A stretch of DNA of 64,000 nucleotides. It comes from an uncultured Alphaproteobacteria bacterium. Its GTDB lineage: Bacteria > Pseudomonadota > Alphaproteobacteria > MPNO01 > UBA2964. Made by a program: the position numbers and the translations under genes. Positions 8,539-16,454 of the stretch are shown piece by piece. The notes beneath the pieces were generated by a model that saw nothing but the letters and a program-made list of their open reading frames with translations, had not been told where the DNA came from and did no database searches. The stretch spans positions 1,438,335 through 1,502,334 of the forward strand of contig OX638326.1 in assembly GCA_951812775.1 (NCBI GenBank). Direction: 5' to 3'. The stretch's first letter is position 1. Each line of letters opens with the position of its first letter.

Positions 8539-9771
8539 TTAACCAGGGGTGGGTGCCGTGCGAATAAACGACCCGGTTCTTGGCAGCATCAGCACGGCCG
8601 TTAGAATGGCCGCCGCGCCTGTTGCCAGCACCAGGAACAGGGCCGAGAACCCCCAGCCGCCGTGAATCCAGGCAATCACCGGTATGGCGGAGGCGGAGAT
8701 GGAAAAGGTCACGATATAGCGCAGCGCATACACCCGGCTGCGAAACTCGGATTTGGTCGCGCACGCGATCAGGACATCATTGATCGGGATTTGTCCGAAC
8801 ACCACCAGCATGAAAGCAATCGCCACGACCAGGGCTGCAACACCGGTCAATTGAAACATGACGGCAAGAAAGACCGCCTGCAAACCAGCGACCCAGGCAA
8901 AAACGGTGCGGACCGAATGGTGATCAACCAGATAGCCGACCACCAACTGGGCGACGGCGGCGATGGTGAAAACCAGAAACGCATACCAGCCAACCTGTGT
9001 CGCGGTGACCGCGAAACCCGACAGCCGTTCGTCAAACACCTTGGGCAAGGCAAAGGTGGTGCTCTGAAAAATCAACCCGCCAATCGCCGTGGTAAAGAGA
9101 ATGATCACAAACAACCGAATAAGAATCTGGCGTGGAATCTCTGCCAGGTTGTTGTCACTAATCGGTGTTCTGGCCATAACCGGCGCGGCGGCGTCGCGCT
9201 TTCTGGTGAGGATAAAACCGATATAGGCAAGACCAATCGCGACAGAGAAAACGCCCAGTGCAATAAAAGCCGACGGCCAACCGAAATTGTCGATCAAAAA
9301 CCCGGTAATCAGTGCCGCACTCGCCACCCCGAGATTACCAAACACGCCATTCACCGCCAGCGGCATGCCGGTCTTCTGACGTCCCTGCACCACCATCGAC
9401 AATCCGACCGGATGATAAATCGCCGCAAACAGACCGATGTCAAACAGGCCACAGGCAATCTGCAGCGGCGACTGGGCCATTGCCGTTGCCATGGAACACA
9501 CCCCGATACCGATAAAGAAGATGGCCATCATCCCTTCGCGGCTCCACTTGTCAGCGAGCCAACCCGCCGGAATTGAGGCCGCGGCAAAGGCAACAAGCCC
9601 GGGCGTCGCATAAGGGATCAACTCAGCATAGCTCATCCCCCATTCACGGGTCAGGGTGAGCACCGCGGCTGTCGCGAAAACCAGCATGAATAGGTGATCG
9701 AGAAAATGCCCGATATTGAGAAACAGAAATTCGACTTGCTGTCGGGTCACGATGGTCCCAGGAAAAAGCAA
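8539..9771 (-). CDS. MFS transporter
   Basis: 410 aa with about 12 hydrophobic segments, the standard length for the major facilitator superfamily. The first-half loop signature appears as ASIPAGWLADKWSREG between TM2 and TM3. The second half has QLVVGYLVDHHSVRTVF. It is an inner-membrane permease of unknown substrate. It is divergent from the PPOX gene and upstream of the LLM monooxygenase. Confidence 0.85.
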   Translation of the reverse strand: MLFPGTIVTRQQVEFLFLNIGHFLDHLFMLVFATAAVLTLTREWGMSYAELIPYATPGLVAFAAASIPAGWLADKWSREGMMAIFFIGIGVCSMATAMAQSPLQIACGLFDIGLFAAIYHPVGLSMVVQGRQKTGMPLAVNGVFGNLGVASAALITGFLIDNFGWPSAFIALGVFSVAIGLAYIGFILTRKRDAAAPVMARTPISDNNLAEIPRQILIRLFVIILFTTAIGGLIFQSTTFALPKVFDERLSGFAVTATQVGWYAFLVFTIAAVAQLVVGYLVDHHSVRTVFAWVAGLQAVFLAVMFQLTGVAALVVAIAFMLVVFGQIPINDVLIACATKSEFRSRVYALRYIVTFSISASAIPVIAWIHGGWGFSALFLVLATGAAAILTAVLMLPRTGSFIRTAPTPG

Positions 9772-9897
9772 TAAGGAGGTCTGAAGGCTACTCCTGGTTC
9801 ACCGTTCGTGAAACCGCTTTCGGTCCTGACAGGGTTGCTGGCAGCGTCTACACTGATCGAACACACACTTAAATCCAAACCAAGGAACCGTCCCGCG

Positions 9898-10350
9898 ATG
9901 CTCGATGACGATATGAAAGCCATCATCAAACAGGCCAATCTCAGCTTTGTCGCCTCTGTCAATGAGGATGGCAGCCCGAACCTGTCGCCCAAAAGTACAC
10001 TGCGGCACTATGACGATAACTCGCTGATCTTCGCTAACCTGGCATCACCGGGCACCATTGATAATCTGAAGCGGAACCCAAATACCGAGATCAACTGTAT
10101 CGATGTGTTCTCCCGTCGCGGCTATCGCTTTACCGGCACCGCGACCGTGCATTCTCCTGGCGATGTGCTCTATGTGGAATTTAACGAAACCATCCTGAAG
10201 GAGCTTGGCACATCAACGAAGGTGCATGACGCCGTCCTGATCAAACTCACGGCAGTCAGCCCGATCCTGTCGCCGGCCTATGACAACCCAGCCGTAACAG
10301 AAGAGAAATTGCGGGAAACCTATTTTCGGAAATACGGCGTTACAGCGTAA
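9898..10350 (+). CDS. Pyridoxamine 5'-phosphate oxidase family protein
   Basis: 150 aa from the ATG at 9898, which has AAGGA 11 nt upstream and gives the usual PPOX start (MLDDDMKAIIKQANLSFVASVNEDGSPN). A GTG at 9808 would add 30 residues and looks unlikely. The split-barrel flavin-binding motif is LSPKSTLRHYDDNSLIFANLASPGTIDNL. Members bind FMN or F420 or are heme-binding. Its stop codon directly abuts the convergent PEP-CTERM gene with no spare base. Confidence 0.85.
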   Translation: MLDDDMKAIIKQANLSFVASVNEDGSPNLSPKSTLRHYDDNSLIFANLASPGTIDNLKRNPNTEINCIDVFSRRGYRFTGTATVHSPGDVLYVEFNETILKELGTSTKVHDAVLIKLTAVSPILSPAYDNPAVTEEKLRETYFRKYGVTA

Positions 10351-11091
10351 TCAGACCGAACGTCTGCGGCGCATATAGCCCAGCGCAAACAATCCGAGAC
10401 CAAAGACAGCCAAAGCTCCCGGTTCGCTGATATCCGCTTCATTTACCGTCACGCTGATGGAGTTAATCGCGTAATCTTCCGAGGTGTGGTCACCAAAGAC
10501 TATGATTTGCAAACCGTTACTAATGTTAAGAGCCTGACTAAGCGCGAAATTGGTCACCGACGACCCATCCTCTTCAACGGACAATAACGTCCCTGTTGTC
10601 CCTGCCGACGGCAAGAGAACACTGAAATCAACGGGATCTACCGCCCCTAGGCCCGATAACAATGTGCTACCACTAGGCAAGATTGTAAAACTGGGGTTCG
10701 TAGGAGTTCCACCAACGGTACCTTGAAAGATATTTATTGCCCCAGAGAATCCATCGATCCGGGTCGGCGCCACGACATTTACCCCATCAGTAACACCGAT
10801 AAACAAATCATTATCGGGACCGTTCAATGCAGTATGATCAATATTCACCGCAACCGTCAGATCGTTATAGCTGGAGGCCCCCAGAATATCCCAGGTGAAC
10901 AATGCCCCTCTGGTAACGGAACGGGTGGTGAAATCGAGGCTAGAGCCGTTTACAACACCTGTTTCATGAACAGTGACATTGCCGTCAGTGAGCAGCCCTG
11001 CGCCGGTCAGACTCTGCGAGAAGATCGTCCCGGCATTTGCGGCGCCGCTCATGAACAGGGCGATACAGGTGGTGACAAAGGCTTTTTTCAT
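10351..11091 (-). CDS. PEP-CTERM sorting-domain protein
   Basis: 246 aa. The signal peptide is MKKAFVTTCIALFMSGAANA. The C-terminal sorting signal comprises SEPGALAVFGLGLFALGY and RRRRS: a (P)EP motif, a hydrophobic helix and a basic tail. Exosortase (EpsH/XrtA) cleaves such tails, and the proteins go to the cell surface or exopolysaccharide. No exosortase gene is in this window. The Ser/Thr/Asn-rich middle is not a known domain, but it resembles the 36494-37267 protein, both ending in xxINSISVTV-type strands before the EP motif. A sigma-54-like site lies 61 nt upstream. Confidence 0.85.
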   Translation of the reverse strand: MKKAFVTTCIALFMSGAANAGTIFSQSLTGAGLLTDGNVTVHETGVVNGSSLDFTTRSVTRGALFTWDILGASSYNDLTVAVNIDHTALNGPDNDLFIGVTDGVNVVAPTRIDGFSGAINIFQGTVGGTPTNPSFTILPSGSTLLSGLGAVDPVDFSVLLPSAGTTGTLLSVEEDGSSVTNFALSQALNISNGLQIIVFGDHTSEDYAINSISVTVNEADISEPGALAVFGLGLFALGYMRRRRSV

Positions 11092-11150
11092 ATTCTTATC
11101 ACTAGGACCTTTGGGTCCGCTATTAAAATTACTTCCTCTTGTTAATAACT

Positions 11151-11170
11151 AGGCAAGATTCACGCCAAAT
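11151..11170 (-). promoter_or_regulatory. Sigma-54 (RpoN) type -24/-12 promoter of the PEP-CTERM gene
   Basis: Read on the minus strand it is TTGGCGTG-N4-TTGC, with the invariant GG (11166-11165) and GC (11154-11153) exactly 10 nt apart. Exactly 61 nt separate the GC from the start codon at 11091. RpoN sites ahead of PEP-CTERM genes are described for other bacteria. A second site with the same 61-nt spacing is at 60381-60397. Confidence 0.6.
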
Positions 11171-11331
11171 TGGTTAATATCTATTTTTACCAATAGCTTA
11201 GAGAGTTTTTACCTTGGCAAAGACGATCGAACTGTAAAATCCCCTGACAGTTCGGGCCAGTGGATCGATGTTGTCATTTTTCACGCGATATGGGAATTTG
11301 CTGCCAATGACATCTGACGAAGGAGTTTACT

Positions 11332-12276
11332 ATGACCCCGCTTGATCTTCGCGGCATTAACCCCGCACCCATTACAGCCTTTACACCCGACGGCGCTGTC
11401 GATCATGAAGCCAATGCCCGCGTCGCGCGCTGGCTGGCATCCGTTGATGGCGTAAAGAGCCTAGTCATTCTGGGCCACGCTGGCGAAGGGACGTTTCTGA
11501 CGTCAGAAGAGCAGGTCGCCCTCATTCGGACCTATGTTGAGGCAGCAGGCGATAAGGTTGCGATCATCGCCGGCATCACCCGCGAAGGCACCAAGGTCGC
11601 CGCGGAAGAAGCCAAGCTGGCCGCCGATGCCGGCGCGGTTGGCGCGCTGGTTTATCCTTCGCATGGCTGGTTGCGCTTTGGCTATCAGGATGGCGCGCCG
11701 CAGGATCGCTACAAGGCGATCTATGAAGAGTCCGGGCTGCAAGAAATCCTGTTCCAGTATCCTGACAACACCAAGGCAACCTTTAACCTCGACACCCAGC
11801 TTGAGATTGCTGCCCAGCCGGGCGTGATCGCGACCAAGAATGGTGTCCGGAATATGCGCCGCTGGGATGTTGAAATTTCGGTCCTGCGGCGCGAACGGCC
11901 TGATCTGCAAATTCTGACCTGCCATGACGAATATCTGCTACACACCATGTTTGATGTGGATGGTGCGCTGGTTGGCTATGGCAGTCTCGCCCCCGAAGCC
12001 CTGTTCGAACTTCTCAATGCCGGCAAGGCCCAGGATTACGCCAAGGCAAAAGAAATCCATGAGCGTCTGCTGCCGGTGACCAAATGTGTGTATCATCGCG
12101 GTTCGCACATGGAAGCCACCCCGGCCCTCAAGATCGGTCTGGTGCATCGCGGCATCCTCGATCACGCCACCATCCGGTCGCCGCTGCTGCCGCTTGAACC
12201 GGGCGCGGATAAGGAAATCATCGCGGCGCTTGAATCGGCGGGCATCGGGCCAACGGAAACCTCACTGGCTGCATAA
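11332..12276 (+). CDS. DapA-family aldolase/lyase (dihydrodipicolinate synthase-like)
   Basis: 314 aa, a TIM-barrel of the N-acetylneuraminate lyase/DapA superfamily. The substrate-loop region is LVILGHAGEGTFLTSEEQ, where classical DapA has GTTGE. The Schiff-base Lys is in IATKNGVRN (~residue 169), and the catalytic Tyr is probably that in ILFQYPDN. The altered loop suggests a keto-acid aldolase or dehydratase, not lysine biosynthesis. AAGGAG lies just before the ATG. It stands alone, followed by a strong hairpin. Confidence 0.82.
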   Translation: MTPLDLRGINPAPITAFTPDGAVDHEANARVARWLASVDGVKSLVILGHAGEGTFLTSEEQVALIRTYVEAAGDKVAIIAGITREGTKVAAEEAKLAADAGAVGALVYPSHGWLRFGYQDGAPQDRYKAIYEESGLQEILFQYPDNTKATFNLDTQLEIAAQPGVIATKNGVRNMRRWDVEISVLRRERPDLQILTCHDEYLLHTMFDVDGALVGYGSLAPEALFELLNAGKAQDYAKAKEIHERLLPVTKCVYHRGSHMEATPALKIGLVHRGILDHATIRSPLLPLEPGADKEIIAALESAGIGPTETSLAA

Positions 12277-12302
12277 TCCGGCGGCGTAAGCTAGATATCA
12301 CC

Positions 12303-12337
12303 CTGACCGTTACGGCGGCGTTTTCTGTAACGGTCAG
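12303..12337. terminator. Long hairpin after the aldolase gene
   Basis: Perfect 11-bp stem CTGACCGTTAC/GTAACGGTCAG with a 13-nt loop, 27 nt after the stop codon. There is no T-tract directly after it, so it may be a transcript-stabilising or Rho-assisted end. Confidence 0.45.
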
Positions 12338-12468
12338 GTGTTACACTCTCCAACGTAAAATTTCGTGATGAGACAGGCTTGGTGATTGAGCACGTTTACT
12401 AAACTCGGTCAGCCGCGATAAACTCGCGACCGTCGTAGAGTTCCTCTTTTTGGTTCCAGGCCTTTTGT

Positions 12469-13257
12469 ATGTTGTCCCTTCCCGCGATCGCGATCATCGT
12501 CCTTATCATTGCCCTCGCCGTAGTTGTTCACCTGTTGCTTGGCGAACGCATGCTCAGAAAGCAGCGCGGCTTCCTTAAGGAATGGCCGATCAAACGCGTA
12601 TTGCCGGAAGTTTTTCATCCAATTTTTAAGACAGGGCCGCATGGTCCCACGACGGAGACCGAGATCAGGACGGTGGGTGCCTACCGGGTCTATGGCGGGA
12701 TCAGCGATTTCGAGACCTGGATCATCTGCAATCTGGCCCGTAAGGCGGAGCAGATATTTGAGTTCGGCACGGCGACCGGCAAAACCACCTATCTTCTCGC
12801 CGCCAATGCACCGCAAGCGCAGGTGACCCCCCTCACCCTTTCCCCCGACGATTTGGACACGTACCAGGAATCCGCTGGCGATACTCAAACAGACCGCATC
12901 GCCGCCAAAGACGTGTCACGTTTCGATAGCTTTTATTATCAAGGTACAACGGAAGAGAACCGTATCGTTCAGATTTTTATCGTTCAGATTTTTGGCGACA
13001 ACAAAGAGTTCGATCACGCGTCCCACAAGGGCACCATGGATCTGATATTTATCGATGGTTCGCACGCCAAATCCTATGTCGAAAGCGACACTCAAAAGGC
13101 CCTGGAGATGATAAAGCCGGGCGGGGTCATCCTGTGGCATGACTATCGCGGTCCCAAACGGGCCAAAGATGTCTTTTCGGTCCTCAACAACCTGTCAAAG
13201 CGTCTCGATCTGGTATGGATTGCCAATACCAGCTTTGTCGCCTATCGCCACAGCTAG
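12469..13257 (+). CDS. Membrane-anchored class I SAM-dependent methyltransferase
   Basis: 262 aa. One N-terminal membrane segment (LPAIAIIVLIIALAVVVHLL) is followed by a cytoplasmic domain. Motif I is IFEFGTATGKTT (an E/D-x-G-x-x-x-G SAM site), and the acidic strand is MDLIFIDGSHAKSYVESD. The post-motif is IKPGGVILWHDYRG, as in class I methyltransferases of the MTF_24/CmcI-like kind. Target unknown. An in-frame 15-bp tandem duplication (12964-12993) repeats IVQIF inside the domain and may be harmful or neutral. Confidence 0.75.
   Translation: MLSLPAIAIIVLIIALAVVVHLLLGERMLRKQRGFLKEWPIKRVLPEVFHPIFKTGPHGPTTETEIRTVGAYRVYGGISDFETWIICNLARKAEQIFEFGTATGKTTYLLAANAPQAQVTPLTLSPDDLDTYQESAGDTQTDRIAAKDVSRFDSFYYQGTTEENRIVQIFIVQIFGDNKEFDHASHKGTMDLIFIDGSHAKSYVESDTQKALEMIKPGGVILWHDYRGPKRAKDVFSVLNNLSKRLDLVWIANTSFVAYRHS
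12964..12993 (+). repeat. 15-bp perfect tandem duplication within the methyltransferase
   Basis: Two copies of atcgttcagattttt, at 12964-12978 and 12979-12993. The insertion is in frame and adds five residues. Confidence 0.9.
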
Positions 13258-13379
13258 ATTTGGCCACCGGAACTTAAAACCTTCCCCACTTCCCTTCTGG
13301 TCACTGGTCCTTATATGGTTAGGCAACTGAGGTGATCCTCTAAAAGGGCACCCGCGCCATATTTACGGAGCTGAGCAAG

Positions 13380-14252
13380 ATGTCTGAAACTGAATACGTC
13401 CCCCCCAAAGTCTGGAAATGGGGCGCCGAGAATGGTGGCCCGTTTGCCTCAACCAATCGCCCAATTGCGGGTCCCACCCACGAAAAAGAACTGCCGATCG
13501 GCAAACACCCGTTGCAGCTTTATTCGCTCGGCACACCAAACGGGGTGAAGGTCACGATCATGCTGGAAGAACTTCTGGCACTCGGTCATGAGGGCGCGGA
13601 GTACGACGCCTGGATCATCAGGATAGGCGATGGCGACCAGTTCGGCAGCGGCTTTGTTGATGTGAACCCGAACTCCAAAATTCCGGCCCTAATGGATCAC
13701 AGCACCAACCCGCCAACACGGGTATTTGAATCCGGTGCGATCTTGCTTTACCTCGCCGAAAAGTTTGGCGCGCTCATGCCAGCGGATCCTGCTGATCGCG
13801 CGGAATGCCTGTCCTGGCTAATGTGGCAGATGGGCAGCGCGCCCTATCTCGGCGGCGGGTTTGGTCACTTCTATCATTACGCGCCGGTCAAGATTGAATA
13901 TGCCATCGACCGATTCACGATGGAGACCAAGCGCCAGCTTGATGTGCTGGAACGCCGTCTGTCTGAGAACCGCTATATGTGCGGTGATGAATACACCATC
14001 GCCGATATTGCGATCTGGCCGTGGTATGGCGGGCTGCTGCTGAACCGGCAATATGACGCTGCCGAGTTTGTCGATGCCGAAAGCTATATTAACGGCATGC
14101 GCTGGGCCAAAAAGATCGATGCCCGCGAAACAGTGAAGCGCGGTCGTATGGTCAACAAGCATCGCGGCGAGTTGCATGAACAACTCCACGAACGCCATGA
14201 TGCGTCAGACTTCGACACTAAAACGGCGGATAAGGTCGCAGCGGCGGAATAA
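13380..14252 (+). CDS. yghU: YghU-type glutathione S-transferase / disulphide-bond oxidoreductase
   Basis: 290 aa, the length of E. coli YghU (288). The N-terminal extension, with YVPPKVWKW and FASTNRPIAGPTHEKELP, is specific to the YghU/Nu-class GSTs, which bind two glutathiones. The thioredoxin-fold part is LQLYSLGTPNGVKVTIMLEEL, followed by NPNSKIPALMDH and the ES pair in FESGAILLYLAEKFG. Nu-class enzymes reduce disulphides and organic peroxides. It is transcribed alone, converging on a PEP-CTERM gene through a shared terminator. Confidence 0.92.
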   Translation: MSETEYVPPKVWKWGAENGGPFASTNRPIAGPTHEKELPIGKHPLQLYSLGTPNGVKVTIMLEELLALGHEGAEYDAWIIRIGDGDQFGSGFVDVNPNSKIPALMDHSTNPPTRVFESGAILLYLAEKFGALMPADPADRAECLSWLMWQMGSAPYLGGGFGHFYHYAPVKIEYAIDRFTMETKRQLDVLERRLSENRYMCGDEYTIADIAIWPWYGGLLLNRQYDAAEFVDAESYINGMRWAKKIDARETVKRGRMVNKHRGELHEQLHERHDASDFDTKTADKVAAAE

Positions 14253-14276
14253 AAAAAAGCGGCTTAAATAGCCGCC
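14252..14276 (-). terminator. Rho-independent terminator for the minus-strand PEP-CTERM gene
   Basis: Stem GCGGCT/AGCCGC (14260-14265, 14271-14276) with a 5-nt loop. On the minus strand it is followed by eight Ts (A-run 14252-14259). It lies 24 nt past the stop of the 14301-15125 gene. Confidence 0.8.
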
Positions 14277-14300
14277 CGGTATACCGCTGTAAAATTTCCT

Positions 14301-15125
14301 TTAGGATTTTCTGCGTCGACGCAGATATCCGAGACCGAGAAGGCCAAGGCCAAACACTGCCAAACCGGCTGGTTCGGAAATAACGGGTGCGGTGAGACTA
14401 TTGAACTGGTGGAGATTAGAAATTTCCGTTGTGCTCAAGCCACTGTCGAAAACGTAAATTTCATCGAGCAACCCGTTCATTTTTTGCGATGTACCGCCGC
14501 CGGAACCTTCCGCCCCACCGCTTGTTATATTGCGGCTGCCGATTGCGAAGGCATTGCTGGTATCACTTCCCGAGGCACCACCAATTGTCGATTCCAAAAC
14601 GCCATCAAGGTAGAGTTCCAGTGTGCCACCAATTTTTTGGAAAACGAGGTGATGAAATGCAGTCTCATCATCCGCGGGTGTGGTGGTTGAAACCGCCCCA
14701 CCAACTGTGTCGTTGAGATATCCAGAGAGGCCAGTGGACTGGGAGACGGCATAGCCCAGATTTGAGCTAGAAGAATTTTTTCCAACCAACGGGGAAAATG
14801 ATGATTGCGCGGCCTGATACCAAAGGGAAATCGCGAAATTGCCCGTCGAGAGATTAAACGCGGCATCTGCATTGTAGAAGAAAGAGCCACCCGAAAAACT
14901 TGCCGCACTGCCAAATTGGCCGCCGACCTGAGTCGGTCCGCCACCGCCGGCGATTAATGTATGACCGTTGCCACTATCATCTGTTGTGAGCGTACCATCG
15001 AAGGAATAATGCGCAATCAATGCAGCATGTGCGCCAGGCATGACAAAAAGAGCCAGCAAAGCCCCTAAGGTGGCTTTAGCAGCGGTTTTTCTCAACATCA
15101 CGCTTTTACTGAATTTGCGCGCCAT
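14301..15125 (-). CDS. PEP-CTERM protein with LamG/concanavalin-like domain
   Basis: 274 aa. The basic N-terminus and signal peptide end in MPGAHAA. The LamG-like jelly-roll is marked by LIAHYSFDGTLTTDDSGNGHTL at residues ~37-58, FAISLWYQA and MNGLLDEIYVFDSGLSTTEI, as in LamGL domains that bind carbohydrate. The sorting signal is SEPAGLAVFGLGLLGLGY and RRRRKS. The predicted location is the cell surface via exosortase, probably with exopolysaccharide. No convincing sigma-54 site was found upstream. Confidence 0.88.
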   Translation of the reverse strand: MARKFSKSVMLRKTAAKATLGALLALFVMPGAHAALIAHYSFDGTLTTDDSGNGHTLIAGGGGPTQVGGQFGSAASFSGGSFFYNADAAFNLSTGNFAISLWYQAAQSSFSPLVGKNSSSSNLGYAVSQSTGLSGYLNDTVGGAVSTTTPADDETAFHHLVFQKIGGTLELYLDGVLESTIGGASGSDTSNAFAIGSRNITSGGAEGSGGGTSQKMNGLLDEIYVFDSGLSTTEISNLHQFNSLTAPVISEPAGLAVFGLGLLGLGYLRRRRKS

Positions 15126-15241
15126 TCCGGTATCTCTTTCTTACGCTACTGCAAAGATACCAACCCTGAGGTAGTTATAGAGTTATTGAATGTGCCCGTC
15201 CAGAAAACTCTCGGGAACCAAATTACTGGTAGCGTTGAGTT

Positions 15242-15547
15242 TTACTCTGCCGCGGCGTGTTGGGTTTCTTCGGCGGTGCTAACGTTGGCACCTGATTGTT
15301 CGAGCATGCCAAGGGCGGAGAGATAGGTATCCAGGACATATTCCTGTTCCTGTCTCTGGTCGGGTTCCATTTTCCTGATCCGTACCACTTGTCTCATGAT
15401 TTTGGGATCAAACCCCGTGCCCTTGGCCTCGGCATAAACTTCACGGATATCTTCCATGAGCGTGGCCTTTTCTTCCTCAAGCCTTTCGATGCACTCAATG
15501 AAAGCACGCAGATGGTCGCGTGCAAGGTTACCCGTTCCGTCCGACAT
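15242..15547 (-). CDS. gapR: GapR-like nucleoid-associated protein (DUF2312)
   Basis: 101 aa. The family core [48 protein letters not shown] is almost invariant in alphaproteobacteria. GapR dimers or tetramers clamp overtwisted AT-rich DNA and stimulate topoisomerases ahead of replication and transcription. The extension after residue 75 ([16 protein letters not shown]) is variable in the family. It is a good lineage marker for Alphaproteobacteria. Confidence 0.93.
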   Translation of the reverse strand: MSDGTGNLARDHLRAFIECIERLEEEKATLMEDIREVYAEAKGTGFDPKIMRQVVRIRKMEPDQRQEQEYVLDTYLSALGMLEQSGANVSTAEETQHAAAE

Positions 15548-15671
15548 TTTTTGTGTCTCCCTTTATCTGTCGTAGCGGAGTCAGGATAGAAAAGGGCAGC
15601 GCGAATCGGGATTCAAATGAGTCCGATCGGCAAAAGAAGTTGTGGATAAAATGGATGTCGCGGTCGCGGCG

Positions 15672-15989
15672 TCAGCTGGTCAGGTTGGGGTCCGCCATAA
15701 CCTTTTTGAAAGCTTCCTGCTGTTCCGGCGTTGCATCCTTCTGGTATGTAGACTTCCATTCGTCGTAGGTCATGCCATAGACCTTTTCACGGGCATCATC
15801 CATCGTGATGTGGAGCCCCTTTTCCTCGGCCGCGGCCAGGTACCATTTGCTCAGACAATTCCGGCAAAACCCGGCCAAATTCATAATATCGATGTTCTGA
15901 ACGTCATTGCGTTTAAGAAGATGCGCGGTCAGCGTCCGGAAAGCCGCCGCTTCGAGTTCGATCTGGGTCTGTTCATCAATATCAGCCAT
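15672..15989 (-). CDS. DUF1244 family protein
   Basis: 105 aa. It has the family signature AAAFRTLTAHLLKRNDVQNIDIMNLAGFCRNCLSKWY, including the CxxC pair in GFCRNCL, then GMTYDEWKSTYQKDA. The family is small, conserved in proteobacteria and of unknown biochemical function. It lies 124 nt upstream of gapR on the same strand. Confidence 0.9.
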   Translation of the reverse strand: MADIDEQTQIELEAAAFRTLTAHLLKRNDVQNIDIMNLAGFCRNCLSKWYLAAAEEKGLHITMDDAREKVYGMTYDEWKSTYQKDATPEQQEAFKKVMADPNLTS

Positions 15990-16135
15990 TTTATGCTCCT
16001 TTTTCCGCCTTCGACAATGAAGCGCGGATAATGTTCGTGTCGATGAGGGTAATCTTGGTCAGTTGCAAGATAAAATCTACCCCCAGATTACATAAAATTT
16101 CGTGGATCAAAATATTAGGGTCATTACTTTATTTG

Positions 16136-16387
16136 TTATATAATAAGCCAGCGCCAAATTCCGATAATATCAACGATCAAAAAAGCGGTTTGCAGCACGA
16201 CCAGGCTGTAATCCCGCATCACAGCGCCAGCAATTGTCCAACATAAAGACGAAACACCAAATAAAACCCAGCCCCAGCCACTGACTGGTATATTCAGCGC
16301 CAGCACAAGCGCGCCCGTGACCCCGGTCAATGTACCAAACCATCGAAGTACTGCGAATGATCTGGTTCCCTGTGTAAAGACGTCCAT
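16136..16387 (-). CDS. Small inner-membrane protein, three hydrophobic segments
   Basis: 83 aa. It contains three predicted membrane helices: GTLTGVTGALVLALNI, GWGWVLFGVSSLCWTIAGA, and LVVLQTAFLIVDIIGIWRWL. Short proteins of this shape resemble a half of the PnuC/SemiSWEET-type bundle, but the family cannot be named with certainty. It is oriented away from the glycerate kinase gene. Confidence 0.6.
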   Translation of the reverse strand: MDVFTQGTRSFAVLRWFGTLTGVTGALVLALNIPVSGWGWVLFGVSSLCWTIAGAVMRDYSLVVLQTAFLIVDIIGIWRWLII

Positions 16388-16454
16388 TTATACCCTATCC
16401 CTAAAGGACCGTTGGTCCTTTGCACGATCTGCGGCGCTAAGGTCTAATAGCTGA

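Noticed and set aside
8662-9576. 304-residue plus-strand open frame inside the MFS gene
   Set aside because: It lies antisense to a clear MFS transporter, has repetitive low-complexity residues and no family features.
15151-15170. Sigma-54-like motif before the LamG PEP-CTERM gene
   Set aside because: GG and GC are 11 nt apart, and the site is too near the start codon.
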